From assembly GCF_900078315.1 (NCBI RefSeq), contig NZ_FKBS01000029.1, positions 481,654 to 545,653 of the forward strand: DNA of 64,000 bases, given 5' to 3'. Made by a program: the position numbers and the translations under genes. The notes beneath the pieces are model-generated. The model ran no database searches and was not told where the DNA came from. It saw nothing but the letters and a program-made list of their open reading frames with translations. Shown here piece by piece: positions 26,411 through 37,403 of this stretch. Position 1 is the stretch's first letter; every line of letters starts with the position of its first letter. Origin of the DNA: Bordetella ansorpii. Lineage in GTDB: Bacteria; Pseudomonadota; Gammaproteobacteria; Burkholderiales; Burkholderiaceae_B.

Positions 26411-27292
26411 TTACAGCACCGACTTCAGCAGCTTGCCCATTTCGGACGGGTTGCGCGTGGTGCGGATGCCGCACGCTTCCATCACTTCCAGCTTGGCGTC
26501 GGCCGTGTCGGCGCCGCCGGAGATCAGGGCGCCTGCGTGGCCCATGCGCTTTCCCGGAGGGGCCGTGACGCCGGCGATGAAGCCGACGACCGGCTTCTTC
26601 ATGTTGTCCTTGGCCCACTGGGCGGCGTTCACTTCGTCCGGACCGCCGATTTCGCCGATCATGATGACGGCGTCGGTGTCGGGATCGTCATTGAACAGCT
26701 TCAGGACGTCGACGTGCTTCAGGCCGTTGATGGGATCGCCACCGATACCGACGGCGCTGGATTGGCCCAGGCCCAGTTCGGTGACTTGCGCCACGGCTTC
26801 GTACGTCAGGGTGCCCGAGCGGCTGACGATGCCGATGCGGCCCTTGCGGTGGATGTGGCCGGGCATGATGCCGATCTTGATTTCATCGGGCGTGATCAGG
26901 CCGGGGCAGTTCGGGCCCAGCAGCAGCGTCTTGCTGTTGATGGCCTTCATGCGGTTGCGCACTTCCAGCATGTCGCGGACCGGGATGCCTTCGGTGATGC
27001 AGATGGCCAGGTCCAGTTCGGCCTCGACGGCTTCCCAGATGGCGGCGGCGGCGCCGGCGGGCGGCACGTAAATCACCGACACGGTGGCGCCGGTGTCGGC
27101 GCGGGCTTCCTTCACCGAAGCGAAAATCGGAATCCCTTCGAAGTCCTCGCCGGCCTTCTTGGGGTTCACGCCCGCCACGAACGCGGCCTTGCCGTTCGCG
27201 TAGTCGCGGCACATGCGCGTGTGGAACTGGCCCGTCTTACCCGTGATGCCCTGGGTAATGACCTTGGTGTCTTTGTTGATCAGAATCGACAT
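26411..27292 (-). CDS. sucD: Succinate-CoA ligase (ADP-forming), alpha subunit
   Basis: This 293-residue CoA-binding subunit contains [20 protein letters not shown] at the N-terminus and [20 protein letters not shown]. The active-site segment [20 protein letters not shown] carries the phosphorylated His (RMGHAGA) at about residue 247. With SucC it makes the TCA enzyme that converts succinyl-CoA to succinate with substrate-level phosphorylation. It follows sucC with a 22-base gap. Confidence 0.97.
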   Translation of the reverse strand: MSILINKDTKVITQGITGKTGQFHTRMCRDYANGKAAFVAGVNPKKAGEDFEGIPIFASVKEARADTGATVSVIYVPPAGAAAAIWEAVEAELDLAICITEGIPVRDMLEVRNRMKAINSKTLLLGPNCPGLITPDEIKIGIMPGHIHRKGRIGIVSRSGTLTYEAVAQVTELGLGQSSAVGIGGDPINGLKHVDVLKLFNDDPDTDAVIMIGEIGGPDEVNAAQWAKDNMKKPVVGFIAGVTAPPGKRMGHAGALISGGADTADAKLEVMEACGIRTTRNPSEMGKLLKSVL

Positions 27293-27314
27293 TTGTGAAT
27301 CCTTGGGGCTGTTT

Positions 27315-28478
27315 TTACTTGGCGGCCGCTTCGACGACCTTGGTGGCCGCTTCGGCCATGGTGTCGGCGCTGATGATCGGCAGGCCCGATTCGGCCAGCA
27401 TCTTCTTGCCGAGCTCTTCGTTGGTGCCCTTCATGCGCACGACCAGCGGCACGCTCAGGTTGACGGCCTTGCACGCGGTGATCACGCCTTCGGCGATGAC
27501 GTCGCAGCGCATGATGCCGCCGAAGATGTTGACCAGGATGGCTTCCACGCTCTTGTTCTTGAGCATGATCTTGAAGGCTTCCGTGACCTTCTCGGCGGTG
27601 GCGCCGCCACCGACGTCCAGGAAGTTGGCCGGCTCGCCGCCGAATAGCTTGATGGTGTCCATGGTGGCCATGGCCAGGCCGGCGCCGTTGACCAGGCAGC
27701 CGATGTTGCCGTCGAGCTGGATGTAGGCCAGGTCGAACTTGCTGGCTTCGATTTCAGCGGGATCTTCTTCGTCCAGGTCGCGGTAGGCGACGATGTCCGG
27801 GTGACGGAACAGCGCGTTCGGATCGAAGTTGAACTTGGCGTCCAGGGCGATCAGGTTGCCCTTGCTGTCGCAGTTCAGCGGGTTGATCTCGACCAGCGAG
27901 GCGTCGGTGTCCATGTAGCACTTGTAGAGCTTCTGGAACAGGTCGACGGCCTGGTCGACCGATTGGCCCGACAGGCCGATCGCGGCGGCGATCTTCTTGG
28001 CCTGCTCGGTGGTCAGGCCGGCTTGCGGGTCGATGTATTCGTTGATGATCTTCTCGGGCGTGGAGTGGGCCACTTCCTCGATGTCCATGCCGCCTTCGCT
28101 GGAGGCGATGAACGCGACCTTCTGGGTGGCGCGGTCGGTGACCAGCGACACGTACAGTTCGTTCTTGATGTCAGCGCCTTCCTCGATGTACAGGCGGTTG
28201 ACCTTCTGGCCTTCCGGGCCAGTCTGGTGCGTGATCAGCTGCATGCCCAGGATTTCGGAGGACAGCTTGCGCACGTCTTCGATCGAACGGGCCAGCTTGA
28301 CGCCGCCGCCCTTGCCGCGGCCACCCGCGTGGATTTGCGCCTTCACGACCCAGACCGGACCACCCAGCTTCTCGGCGGCTGCCACGGCCTCGTCGACGGA
28401 AAGAGCGGGAATGCCGCGCGGCACGGGGACGCCAAACTGCTTCAGCAGTTCCTTGCCTTGATACTCGTGGATTTTCAT
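27315..28478 (-). CDS. sucC: Succinate-CoA ligase (ADP-forming), beta subunit
   Basis: This 387-residue ATP-grasp subunit starts [20 protein letters not shown]. It contains the [18 protein letters not shown] nucleotide-binding segment and the [20 protein letters not shown] motif. The [16 protein letters not shown] and [20 protein letters not shown] motifs form the interface and phosphate-transfer site. It is the first gene of the sucCD pair on the minus strand. It starts 10 bases after the stop of the DUF2889 gene, so the three may be transcribed together. Confidence 0.97.
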   Translation of the reverse strand: MKIHEYQGKELLKQFGVPVPRGIPALSVDEAVAAAEKLGGPVWVVKAQIHAGGRGKGGGVKLARSIEDVRKLSSEILGMQLITHQTGPEGQKVNRLYIEEGADIKNELYVSLVTDRATQKVAFIASSEGGMDIEEVAHSTPEKIINEYIDPQAGLTTEQAKKIAAAIGLSGQSVDQAVDLFQKLYKCYMDTDASLVEINPLNCDSKGNLIALDAKFNFDPNALFRHPDIVAYRDLDEEDPAEIEASKFDLAYIQLDGNIGCLVNGAGLAMATMDTIKLFGGEPANFLDVGGGATAEKVTEAFKIMLKNKSVEAILVNIFGGIMRCDVIAEGVITACKAVNLSVPLVVRMKGTNEELGKKMLAESGLPIISADTMAEAATKVVEAAAK

Positions 28479-28488
28479 GTGTTACCTG

Positions 28489-29115
28489 TCAGGACGTATG
28501 GGAAAAAGAAGGTGAATCGATGGACCGTGGCCCGGCTTCGGAATCGGATTCGTCCGCCTGGCTGTCGGACCGCCCCGTGTACCACCTGGGGTAGTGCTGC
28601 AGTACGACCTCACCGTCGGTGCGCAGCGCATGGCAGCCGTCCAGCTGGAACGGCCGCCGGTCGGACGTCGCGTTCTGCTCGCGACGGCGGCCGGCCATGG
28701 TCTGCACCGCCGCGGTGGGAAGCACCAGCGACAGTTCGGTCATATGGGTACAGCCCTCGATGCCCGAGAAACGGTCCTTGACCTGGTGGCGGAACCCTTT
28801 GAGGAGGTTCATGCCGACCAGGCCCGCATAGGCCTTGTCTATGGCCGTACAGGAGGCATCGTAGGGAGCTGCGTCGTAGGCAGCCTGCGCGGCGACGATG
28901 GTGTAGCTTTCGTCGATGGTGATGCGCAGGTGCATGTGATGGATGTGCTGGCCCGCCTTCATGACCTCACCTTCGCTTTTGGTGAAGTCGTAGCCCTTGT
29001 AGTCGATCAGTTCGGCTTCCAGGTCCCAGAGTCCATCGTCGCGGCCATAAGACTGCACGCGTATCGAACGCGTGTGTATGGGCTGGCGAGGATAGTCCGG
29101 CGTTGGCAAGGGCAT
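28489..29115 (-). CDS. DUF2889 domain-containing protein
   Basis: This 208-residue soluble protein contains the DUF2889 core: [31 protein letters not shown] and [20 protein letters not shown]. The domain is found next to central-metabolism genes in beta-proteobacteria and has no known activity. The Ser/Asp-rich last 25 residues are probably disordered. It precedes sucC by 10 bases. Confidence 0.9.
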   Translation of the reverse strand: MPLPTPDYPRQPIHTRSIRVQSYGRDDGLWDLEAELIDYKGYDFTKSEGEVMKAGQHIHHMHLRITIDESYTIVAAQAAYDAAPYDASCTAIDKAYAGLVGMNLLKGFRHQVKDRFSGIEGCTHMTELSLVLPTAAVQTMAGRRREQNATSDRRPFQLDGCHALRTDGEVVLQHYPRWYTGRSDSQADESDSEAGPRSIDSPSFSHTS

Positions 29116-29465
29116 ATAGGGCCTGTTTCTGGCCGTGCGGCGGGTTGGCCTGCCCCACCGCGGCGACTTTGCTATCGAGCTGCCGGCCCTTTCAGGGCCG
29201 TCCTCGGGTGCCTATACCAGCCGGATTCGAGTCCGGGTTCGACACCCGCAAGCACCGCGCAACACGGTTTCGGGGCAACGGCCAGGGTGCGACCGTTTGC
29301 CGCAGGGCAGCAAATCTGTCGAAGTATAACGCAGCCGGCCCCCGCGACCGAGCGCCGCACCCGGTTCGCCGCGCCGTGCGGGACGGGCGGAGCCTCAGCC
29401 CGGTGTCCACGGAATGGCCGGGCTGTCCATCCAGGCCCGGCCGGCGGGAAGGGTTTCGCCCTCGA
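29116..29465. other. Intergenic region between metE and the DUF2889 gene
   Basis: These 350 bases follow the metE stop and precede the DUF2889 gene on the minus strand. A TATACT -10-like hexamer lies at 29323-29328 (minus strand), about 210 bases upstream of the DUF2889 start. If it is used, the transcript has a leader containing a GGCCCT/AGGGCC hairpin near 29190. I see no tRNA, no gene and no known riboswitch. Confidence 0.4.
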
Positions 29466-31763
29466 TCAGCCCGCTTCGCGCAGCGCGCGGGCTGCCTGCA
29501 CCATGCCGATCAGGGCGGCTTCGGTTTCCGGCCAGGCGCGGGTCTTCAGGCCGCAATCCGGGTTGACCCACAGACGCTCCCTCGGCAGGCGGGCAGCGGC
29601 CCTCTGCATCAGGTCGACCATCCCGCCCACGTCCGGCACGTTGGGCGAATGGATGTCGTACACGCCCGGGCCGATGTCGTTGGGATAGCGGAAGTCCTCG
29701 AACGCCTCGAGCAGTTCCATGTTCGAGCGCGAGGTCTCGATGGTGATGACGTCGGCGTCCATCGCGGCGATCGACGCGATGATGTCGTTGAACTCCGAAT
29801 AGCACATGTGGGTATGCACCTGTGTGCCTTCGGCGACACCGGCGGTGGACAGGCGGAAGCAGTCCACGGCCCAGTCGAGGTAAGCCTGCCAGTCCCCGCG
29901 GCGCAGCGGCAGGCCTTCGCGGATGGCCGGCTCGTCGATCTGGATGACGCGGATGCCGGCTTTTTCCAGGTCGAGCACTTCGTCGCGCAAGGCCAGTGCC
30001 AACTGGCGGCACGTCGCCTCGCGCGGCTGGTCGTCACGCACGAACGACCACTGCAGGAGGGTGACCGGCCCGGTCAGCATGCCCTTGACCGGTTTGTCGG
30101 TCAGCGACTGGGCGTATGACGACCAGCCCACCGTCATCGGTGCCGGACGCGCCACGTCGCCGAAGATGACCGGCGGCTTCACGCAGCGCGAGCCGTAGCT
30201 CTGCACCCAGCCGTTGCGCGTGAACGCGAAGCCGGCCAGCAGTTCGCCGAAGTACTCGACCATGTCGTTGCGCTCGGGCTCGCCGTGCACCAGCACGTCC
30301 AGGCCGACCTTCTCCTGGAAGCGGATGACTTCCTCGATCTCCTTGCGGATCGACGCTTCGTAGGCCGCGTCGCCGATCACGCCGGCCTTCCAGTCGCGGC
30401 GCAGCGCGCGGATCCCGGCGGTCTGCGGGAACGAGCCGATGGTCGTGGTCGGGAACGCGGGCAGTTTCAATTCGGCCTGCTGCGTGGCGATGCGCCGGGC
30501 GAACGGCGCGCGGTCGCGCGGCATCAGGGCCTGGCCGGCCATGCGCTGCGCCACGGCGGGATTGTGGATGCGCGGCGAGGCCTGGCGCGCTTGCAGGGCG
30601 GCGCGCTGCGCGGCCAAGGCCTGCTGCACAGCGGAATCCGTCTCATCCTCCAGCGCCTGGCCCAGCAGGCGAAGCTCGTCCAGCTTCTGCGCGGCGAACG
30701 ACAGCCAGCTTTTCAATTCGCCATCCAGTTCCGTTTCATGGGCCAGGTCCACCGGCACGTGCAGCAGCGAGCACGACGGCGCCAGCCACAGGCGCCCGCC
30801 CAGTTGCTCGCGCACCGGCCGCAGCGCCTGCACGGCGGCGTCCAGGTCGGTGCGCCAGATGTTGCGGCCATTGATGACGCCGGCGGACAGCACTTGCGCG
30901 GGGCCCACGGCGGCAGCCACCTCGGCCAGTTGCCCGGGCGCGCGCACCAGATCCACGTGCAGGCCGGCCACGGGAAGGTTGGCCACGGTGGCCAGGTTGT
31001 CCTTCAGGCCGTCGAAATAGGTGGCCAGCAGCACACGCACCGGCGCCTCGGACAGTTGCGCGTAGACCTGGGCATAGGCATCGCGCCAGGCTTGCGGCAG
31101 GTCCAGCACCAGGATGGGCTCGTCGATCTGCACCCATTGCACGCCCTGGGCGGCCAGGCGTTGCAGCACCTGCATGTACACAGGCAGCAAGGCGGCCAGC
31201 AGTTCCAGCTTGGCGGGGTCGGCGGCGCCCTGCGCGTAGGCATCTCCCTTGCCCAGCCACAGCCAGGTCAGCGGACCGGGAATGACGGGCTTGGCCTGCA
31301 AGCCCAGCGCCTGCGCCTCCTGCACCTGCTCGAACAGATATTCGCGGGCGATGCGGAATTGTTGGGCCGGAGTCAGCTCGGGGACGATGTAGTGGTAGTT
31401 GGTGTCGAACCATTTGGTCATTTCGCAGGCGGCGGCCGGATTGCCGCTGGGCGCGCGGCCACGGCCCATGCGAAACAACGTATCCAGCGACACGGGCTCG
31501 GTGTCGCGCTGGCCGAAGCGGGCCGGCACGGCGCCCAACAGCGTGGACCACTCCAGGATGTGGTCGTACCAGGCGAAATCGCCGACCGGCACGAAGGCCA
31601 GCCCGCGCTCGGCCTGCAGGCGCCAATGGGCGGCGCGCAATCGGCGACCGGTCTCGGCCAGTTCGCCGGCGGTCTGCTCGCCCGCCCAATAAGCTTCGAC
31701 AGCGCGCTTCAGTTCGCGCTGGGCACCGATGCGCGGGAATCCAAGGTTATGAATCACATTCAT
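29466..31763 (-). CDS. metE: Cobalamin-independent methionine synthase
   Basis: This 765-residue enzyme transfers a methyl group from methyltetrahydrofolate triglutamate to homocysteine without B12. The N-terminal half begins [20 protein letters not shown]. The C-terminal half holds the zinc site: His and Cys of THMCYSEF and the Cys of [10 protein letters not shown]. It also contains [18 protein letters not shown] and the [15 protein letters not shown] segment. The ATG at 31763 matches the family start. An earlier in-frame start at 31823 would add a non-homologous 20-residue piece. It is divergent from a metR homologue. Confidence 0.96.
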   Translation of the reverse strand: MNVIHNLGFPRIGAQRELKRAVEAYWAGEQTAGELAETGRRLRAAHWRLQAERGLAFVPVGDFAWYDHILEWSTLLGAVPARFGQRDTEPVSLDTLFRMGRGRAPSGNPAAACEMTKWFDTNYHYIVPELTPAQQFRIAREYLFEQVQEAQALGLQAKPVIPGPLTWLWLGKGDAYAQGAADPAKLELLAALLPVYMQVLQRLAAQGVQWVQIDEPILVLDLPQAWRDAYAQVYAQLSEAPVRVLLATYFDGLKDNLATVANLPVAGLHVDLVRAPGQLAEVAAAVGPAQVLSAGVINGRNIWRTDLDAAVQALRPVREQLGGRLWLAPSCSLLHVPVDLAHETELDGELKSWLSFAAQKLDELRLLGQALEDETDSAVQQALAAQRAALQARQASPRIHNPAVAQRMAGQALMPRDRAPFARRIATQQAELKLPAFPTTTIGSFPQTAGIRALRRDWKAGVIGDAAYEASIRKEIEEVIRFQEKVGLDVLVHGEPERNDMVEYFGELLAGFAFTRNGWVQSYGSRCVKPPVIFGDVARPAPMTVGWSSYAQSLTDKPVKGMLTGPVTLLQWSFVRDDQPREATCRQLALALRDEVLDLEKAGIRVIQIDEPAIREGLPLRRGDWQAYLDWAVDCFRLSTAGVAEGTQVHTHMCYSEFNDIIASIAAMDADVITIETSRSNMELLEAFEDFRYPNDIGPGVYDIHSPNVPDVGGMVDLMQRAAARLPRERLWVNPDCGLKTRAWPETEAALIGMVQAARALREAG
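31750..31762. promoter_or_regulatory. TGAA-N5-TTCA palindrome at the metE start
   Basis: TGAATCACATTCA matches the enteric MetR consensus TGAA-N5-TTCA exactly, but it overlaps the first codons of metE, an unusual position for an activator site. It may be coincidence. Confidence 0.3.
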
Positions 31764-31817
31764 ATAAAACCTCGATTTAGGCAAAAAACTCTCAACGTTT
31801 TCGGTATTCTGCGCGTA

Positions 31818-31830
31818 TCTCAACGTGAGA
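31818..31830. promoter_or_regulatory. LysR-type T-N11-A box in the metE-metR intergenic region
   Basis: TCTCAACGTGAGA is a perfect dyad (TCTCA/TGAGA, 3-base centre) of the T-N11-A form bound by LysR-type regulators. It lies in the 146-base gap between divergent metE and metR, about 55 bases upstream of the metE start. A related CTCAACG half-site lies near 31792. MetR is the likely ligand. Confidence 0.45.
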
Positions 31831-31909
31831 CAAAATCAATCTCCACATTAATTAGTTGAAACTCGCTCATATAATTGCGGGATTCGCCTTTTGCCGATGT
31901 GAGCGCCCG

Positions 31910-32830
31910 ATGCTTGAAGTCCGCCACCTGGAAACCCTGGCCGCCATCCGCGACGGCGGCAGCCTGCTGGAGGCCGCCGAGCGGTTGCACCTGACGCAAT
32001 CGGCGCTGTCGCATCAGTTGCGGGATCTGGAGACGCGCCTGGGCGTGCCCTTGCTGAACCGCCGCACCCGCCCTGCCCGCCTGACCACGGCCGGCCTGCG
32101 CATCCTGGCGCTGGCCGACGACGTGCTGCCGCGCCTGCGCGCCACCGAGCGCGAACTGCAACGGCTGGCGGCCGGCCGCACCGGGCGCCTGCATCTGGCG
32201 ATCGATTGCCACTCGTGCTTCCAATGGCTGATGCCGGCCATGGATGCATTCCGCGTGCAATGGCCCGACGTGGCGCTGGACCTGTCGGCGGCGTTCTCGT
32301 TCGCGCCGCTGCCCGCGCTGGTACGGGGCGACCTGGATCTGGTGGTGACGTCGGACCCGCAACAACTGGAGGCCGTGGCGTACCTGCCGCTGTTCCGGTA
32401 CGAGATGGTGCTGGCGGTGTCGGCGCAGAATCCGCTGGCGGCGGTGCGCCATGTGGCGCCCGAGCAATTGGCCGACCAGACCTTGATTACCTATCCCGTG
32501 GACCGCCAGCGGCTGGACGTGTTCACCGCGTTCCTGGATCCTGCCGACGTCGAGCCGGCGGCCATCCGCCGAGCGGAGCTGACGCCGATCATCGCGCAAC
32601 TGGTGGCCAGCAACCGGGGCGTGGCCGCCCTGCCCAACTGGGCGCTGTCGGAGTATCTGCACCAGAGCTGGCTGCGCGTATGCCACCTGGGCCCGCAGGG
32701 CGTGTGGCGCACGCTGTATGCCGCGGTGCGCACCGAGGACAGCGAGACCACGTACATCGACGAGTTCCTGACGATCGCGCGGGATGTGTGCTTCAAGACC
32801 CTGGAAGGCATCAAGGCGGCGCGTAGCTGA
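31910..32830 (+). CDS. metR: LysR family regulator MetR
   Basis: This 306-residue regulator has an N-terminal winged helix (MLEVRHLETLAAIRDGGSLL, EAAERLHLTQSALSHQLRDL) at about residues 1-60 and a LysR substrate-binding domain. The close match to enteric MetR (LEVRHL, LTQSALSHQ, LFRYEMVLAV) and the divergent metE support the assignment. It would respond to homocysteine. A TATAAT lies at 31870-31875 on the plus strand, about 35 bases upstream of the start. Confidence 0.92.
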   Translation: MLEVRHLETLAAIRDGGSLLEAAERLHLTQSALSHQLRDLETRLGVPLLNRRTRPARLTTAGLRILALADDVLPRLRATERELQRLAAGRTGRLHLAIDCHSCFQWLMPAMDAFRVQWPDVALDLSAAFSFAPLPALVRGDLDLVVTSDPQQLEAVAYLPLFRYEMVLAVSAQNPLAAVRHVAPEQLADQTLITYPVDRQRLDVFTAFLDPADVEPAAIRRAELTPIIAQLVASNRGVAALPNWALSEYLHQSWLRVCHLGPQGVWRTLYAAVRTEDSETTYIDEFLTIARDVCFKTLEGIKAARS

Positions 32831-32986
32831 ACCGTGAAGGAAGAAGGTCGGCCGGCACGCAGTCTCGACGTTCAATGCAGCAGGCATGGACCTCGCCGAG
32901 ATGCCCTTGCAGCGAGTCGTTCCGCGGGCATGCGGCGCGCGTGCTTGGACAATGTCTGCCCCAAGCAGCAAATAACGAGCGAATCG

Positions 32987-33690
32987 TTAAGACTCGTCGT
33001 CGCCTTCGCCAAGAATGCGGCGGATGACGTCGTGGGCAAAGCCACGGCTGGTGAGGAAACGGGCCTGCTTGGCATAGGCCGCGCGATCGGCGGGCTTCTC
33101 GCCGAAACGCTTGCGCCAGGTCTCCAGCGCACGCTCGTATTCGGTGGCGCGCATCTGGTCGCGCAATTCGGCGACCTTGTCGGCATCCAGGCCGTACTGC
33201 TTCAACTCTTGCACGACACGGGCCGTGCCGCGTTGCGGCGCGCGGCGATGCACCAGGCTTTGCGCGAAACGTTCGTCGCTTAGCCAGCCTTCGCGCTGCA
33301 GATCGTCGAGCAGGGCTTCGATCTGTTCGGGGCTTTCCGCATGCGGCGCCAGCTTGCGGGCCAGTTCGCTGCGGGCATGCTCGCGGCGCGACAGGTAGTT
33401 CACCGCGCGCGCCTTGAGCGACAGCCCGCGTGGCGCGGGCTTGCCGGATGCGCCGTCTTCGGCGGCGTCTTGAGCAACCGGATCATCCGAGGACGATCTG
33501 GACGAGGACCGCTTACGGGAAGCGGCATACCGAGAAGACGTACGGGTGATGGCTTCGCCCCCGAAGGTTTCGGGGAGGTCGCCATCGCCGGGCTGGCAAT
33601 TGCCGGCTGCGCCGCCGCGAGGCCGTACCGTCTCGAACTCGTCATCGAGGTCGGCCGGATCGGACCCGCGGCGGATGCCGGGCGGACGCG

Positions 33691-33694
<4 letters not shown>
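32987..33694 (-). CDS. recX: Recombination regulator RecX
   Basis: This 235-residue protein has a long polar, probably disordered N-terminus of ~85 residues rich in Ser/Arg. The RecX three-helix repeats follow ([58 protein letters not shown]). RecX inhibits RecA filament extension. The start is GTG, overlapping the recA stop (GTGA), so the two are translationally coupled. The N-terminal extension is longer than in most RecX proteins. Confidence 0.92.
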
Positions 33695-34764
<1,070 letters not shown>

Positions 34765-34932
34765 GGAAGATCCTGTTTTTGGACGTGCTGGGTTTGGCTG
34801 GGCGGCACGGCGCTGCGATGCGCCTGCCGCCGGCGGGCCAGACCCCTGCAATGGGTGTCTTGGCGCGCGGCAAGCTGGGCCGCCCTGGGAATTCAACCCT
34901 ATGAATTCGACGGCGATTATTGCATCGGATTG

Positions 34933-34952
34933 TACTGGATAAAAATCCAGTA
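34933..34952. promoter_or_regulatory. LexA (SOS) box upstream of recA
   Basis: The 20-base sequence TACTG-N10-CAGTA (CTGG-N8-CCAG core) is a near-perfect LexA operator dyad, 169 bases upstream of the recA start in the gap shared with the divergent response regulator gene. Confidence 0.8.
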
Positions 34953-35061
34953 TGCCAAATTTTTCCTCGTATACCCGCAGTGGCAAGGCCCCGTGCACCA
35001 TGCCAGAATGCGGCCATCCTGCTGTGCCGGCCCCATATCAACGATACCGAGACAACGCCGC

Positions 35062-35751
35062 ATGCGCATTCTGATCGCCGAAGACGACAGCATCCTGGCC
35101 GACGGCCTGTCCCGCTCGCTGCGCCATAACGGCTATGCGGTGGATGCGGTACGCGACGGCATGGCCGCCGATTCCGCGCTGGCCGTCCAGCCCTTCGACC
35201 TGCTGATCCTGGATCTGGGCCTGCCGCAGATGCCGGGCCTGGAAGTGCTGCGCCGCCTGCGCGTGCGCAACTCCGCCCTGCCCGTGTTGATCCTGACCGC
35301 CGCCGACAGCGTCGAGCAGCGCGTCAAGGGCCTGGACCTGGGGGCCGACGACTACATGGCCAAGCCGTTCGCCCTGTCCGAGTTCGAGGCGCGCGTGCGC
35401 GCCCTTACCCGCCGCGGCGCGGGCGGCGGATCCACCATGGTGCGCCACGGCCGCCTCGTGTTCGACCAGACCGGCCGCGTGGCCACCGTCGACGACCAGA
35501 CGCTGGACCTGTCCGCGCGCGAAGTCAGCCTGCTGGAGATCCTGCTGGCGCGCAGCGGCCGCATGGTCAGCAAGACGCAACTGGTCGATCACCTGTGCGA
35601 ATGGGGCGAGGAAGTCAGCAACAATGCCATCGAGGTCTATGTGCACCGGCTGCGCAAGAAACTCGAACCCAGCGGCGTGAAGATCATCACGGTGCGCGGG
35701 CTGGGCTATTGCCTGGAGCGCGAACAGGGTGCCTCGGTCCAACCCCACTGA
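35062..35751 (+). CDS. OmpR-family response regulator (TctD/QseB-like)
   Basis: This 229-residue regulator has a receiver domain with acidic pair EDD at residues 7-9, phosphoacceptor D51 (LLILDLGLP) and the conserved DDYMAKPF Lys. The C-terminal winged helix includes ARSGRMVSKTQLVDHLCEWG and YVHRLRKKLEPSGVKIITVR. The ATG at 35062 is the first codon of the receiver. An upstream in-frame start is a shadow of the recA strand. It overlaps its histidine kinase by 23 bases. Confidence 0.94.
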   Translation: MRILIAEDDSILADGLSRSLRHNGYAVDAVRDGMAADSALAVQPFDLLILDLGLPQMPGLEVLRRLRVRNSALPVLILTAADSVEQRVKGLDLGADDYMAKPFALSEFEARVRALTRRGAGGGSTMVRHGRLVFDQTGRVATVDDQTLDLSAREVSLLEILLARSGRMVSKTQLVDHLCEWGEEVSNNAIEVYVHRLRKKLEPSGVKIITVRGLGYCLEREQGASVQPH

Positions 35752-37249
35752 CGCCGCAGTCCCGCCGGAACCGCTGAACCAGGAGGCCCTGGACGCCCTG
35801 TCGGGCGGCGCGCAGGGGCCGGCCTTCATGCCGCCGCAGCGCTCGCTGCTGGGCGAGATCCTCGACTGGATGCTGGCGCCGCTGTTCCTGTTGTGGCCCA
35901 TGAGCGTGGCCATCACCTACGTGGTCGCGCAGAACATCGCCAACGTCCCCTACGACCAGGCGCTGGCCAACAGCCTGCGCGTCCTGGCGCACCAGGTGCA
36001 TGCCGAAGGCGGCCGCGCGGTACTGAACATGACCGATCCCGCGCGCCAGGTGCTGCGCGTGGACGAGACGGGCAGCGTCTTCTGGCTGGCGCTGGGCAGC
36101 CGTGGCGAGTACCTGGGCGGCGACCGCGCCCTGCCCGTGCCCGCCAACCTGGGCGCGCCCCAGCCCGGCCAGGTGCTGTACGCGGACGACGCGCTGCGCG
36201 GCTTCGGCGTACGGCTGGCCTACACGTGGGTAGACCTGAAGCTGCCCGACGAGCGGTTCGCGCTGGTGCTGGTGGCCGAGACCGTCGAACGCCGCACGCG
36301 GCTGGCCAACGACATCATCAAGGGCGTCATCATTCCGCAGTTCGTGGTGCTGCCCATTGCGGTGCTGCTGGTCTGGTTCGGCCTGAGCCGGGGCGTGGCG
36401 CCGTTGAACGCGCTGCAGCAGCGGCTGCGGGCGCGCCGGCCCGACGACCTGTCGCCCATCGACGAGCGCGCCGCGCCCACCGAGATCGCGCCGCTGGTGG
36501 GCGCCATGAACGAGCTGCTGGACCGGCTGTCGGCCAACGTGGACGCGCAGCGCCGCTTCGTGGCCGACGCCGCGCACCAGTTGAAGACGCCCTTGGCGGG
36601 CCTGCGCACCCAGGCCGAGCTGGCGCTGCGCGACGCCAGCCCCGAGGAAATGCAGTCCAGCCTGCGCCAGTTGGTGACGGGCTCGGAGCGTGCCACCCGG
36701 CTGGTGAACCAGTTGCTGCTGCTGGCCCGCGCCGAACATCCCGACTCGGCCGGCCTCGCGCCCGCGGACCTCAATGCGATCGCCTACGAGCAGACCCAGC
36801 ACTGGGTGCCACAGGCGCTGGCCCTGTCCACCGACCTGGGTTTCGAGGACGCCGAGACGCCCGTGCTGATCAACGGCAACCATATCCTGCTGGCCGAGCT
36901 GCTGAACAACCTGATCGACAACGCCCTGCGCTACACGCCGCGCGGCGGGCACATCACCGTCCGGGTCAGCCTGCACGACGGCGAAGGCGTGCTGGAAGTC
37001 GAGGACTCGGGCCCCGGCATTCCGCTGACCGAGCGGTCACGCGTGTTCGACCGCTTCTACCGCGTGCTGGGCACGCAGTCCGACGGCAGCGGCCTGGGCC
37101 TGGCCATCGTGCGCGAGATCGCGCAGAAGCACCGCGCACGCTTCGGGATCGAGGACCATCCCACGCCGTTCTCCGAGTTGCCCGGCACCCGCATCTGGAT
37201 CGCCTTCCCGCCCCCCGAGGCAGGCGCGACGGAAGGTTTCGATGCGTAA
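35729..37249 (+). CDS. Sensor histidine kinase (TctE-like)
   Basis: This 506-residue kinase has an N-terminal two-helix sensor (PLFLLWPMSVAITYVVA and IPQFVVLPIAVLLVWFGL) flanking a periplasmic domain of the 2CSK_N type, as in TctE. A HAMP-like linker follows, then the phosphoacceptor His in ADAAHQLKTPLAGLRTQAEL at about residue 283. The ATPase has N-box LLNNLIDNALRYTP, the VEDSGPGIP G1 box and GSGLGLAIV. The GTG start at 35729 lies within the regulator gene. In related organisms such pairs control tricarboxylate uptake, and here a transporter lies downstream. Confidence 0.93.
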   Translation: MPRSNPTDAAVPPEPLNQEALDALSGGAQGPAFMPPQRSLLGEILDWMLAPLFLLWPMSVAITYVVAQNIANVPYDQALANSLRVLAHQVHAEGGRAVLNMTDPARQVLRVDETGSVFWLALGSRGEYLGGDRALPVPANLGAPQPGQVLYADDALRGFGVRLAYTWVDLKLPDERFALVLVAETVERRTRLANDIIKGVIIPQFVVLPIAVLLVWFGLSRGVAPLNALQQRLRARRPDDLSPIDERAAPTEIAPLVGAMNELLDRLSANVDAQRRFVADAAHQLKTPLAGLRTQAELALRDASPEEMQSSLRQLVTGSERATRLVNQLLLLARAEHPDSAGLAPADLNAIAYEQTQHWVPQALALSTDLGFEDAETPVLINGNHILLAELLNNLIDNALRYTPRGGHITVRVSLHDGEGVLEVEDSGPGIPLTERSRVFDRFYRVLGTQSDGSGLGLAIVREIAQKHRARFGIEDHPTPFSELPGTRIWIAFPPPEAGATEGFDA

Positions 37250-37403
37250 ATTACATTTAGTTTCACAAGTAAGATTCGAGTAAGGGGCACGTCAGACCCT
37301 CGTCAGCCAGCGCGCCTACCTTGTCAGGCAATCCGGCGCGCAGCGCATTGGGCAGCCGGAGCGAGCACGGTGGAACACCACCGGCCATCAACGAGGAGAC
37401 ACC

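Noticed and set aside
31764-31909. Cobalamin or SAM riboswitch upstream of metE.
   Set aside because: The gap is only 146 bases and has no matching box or fold. A LysR dyad explains it better.
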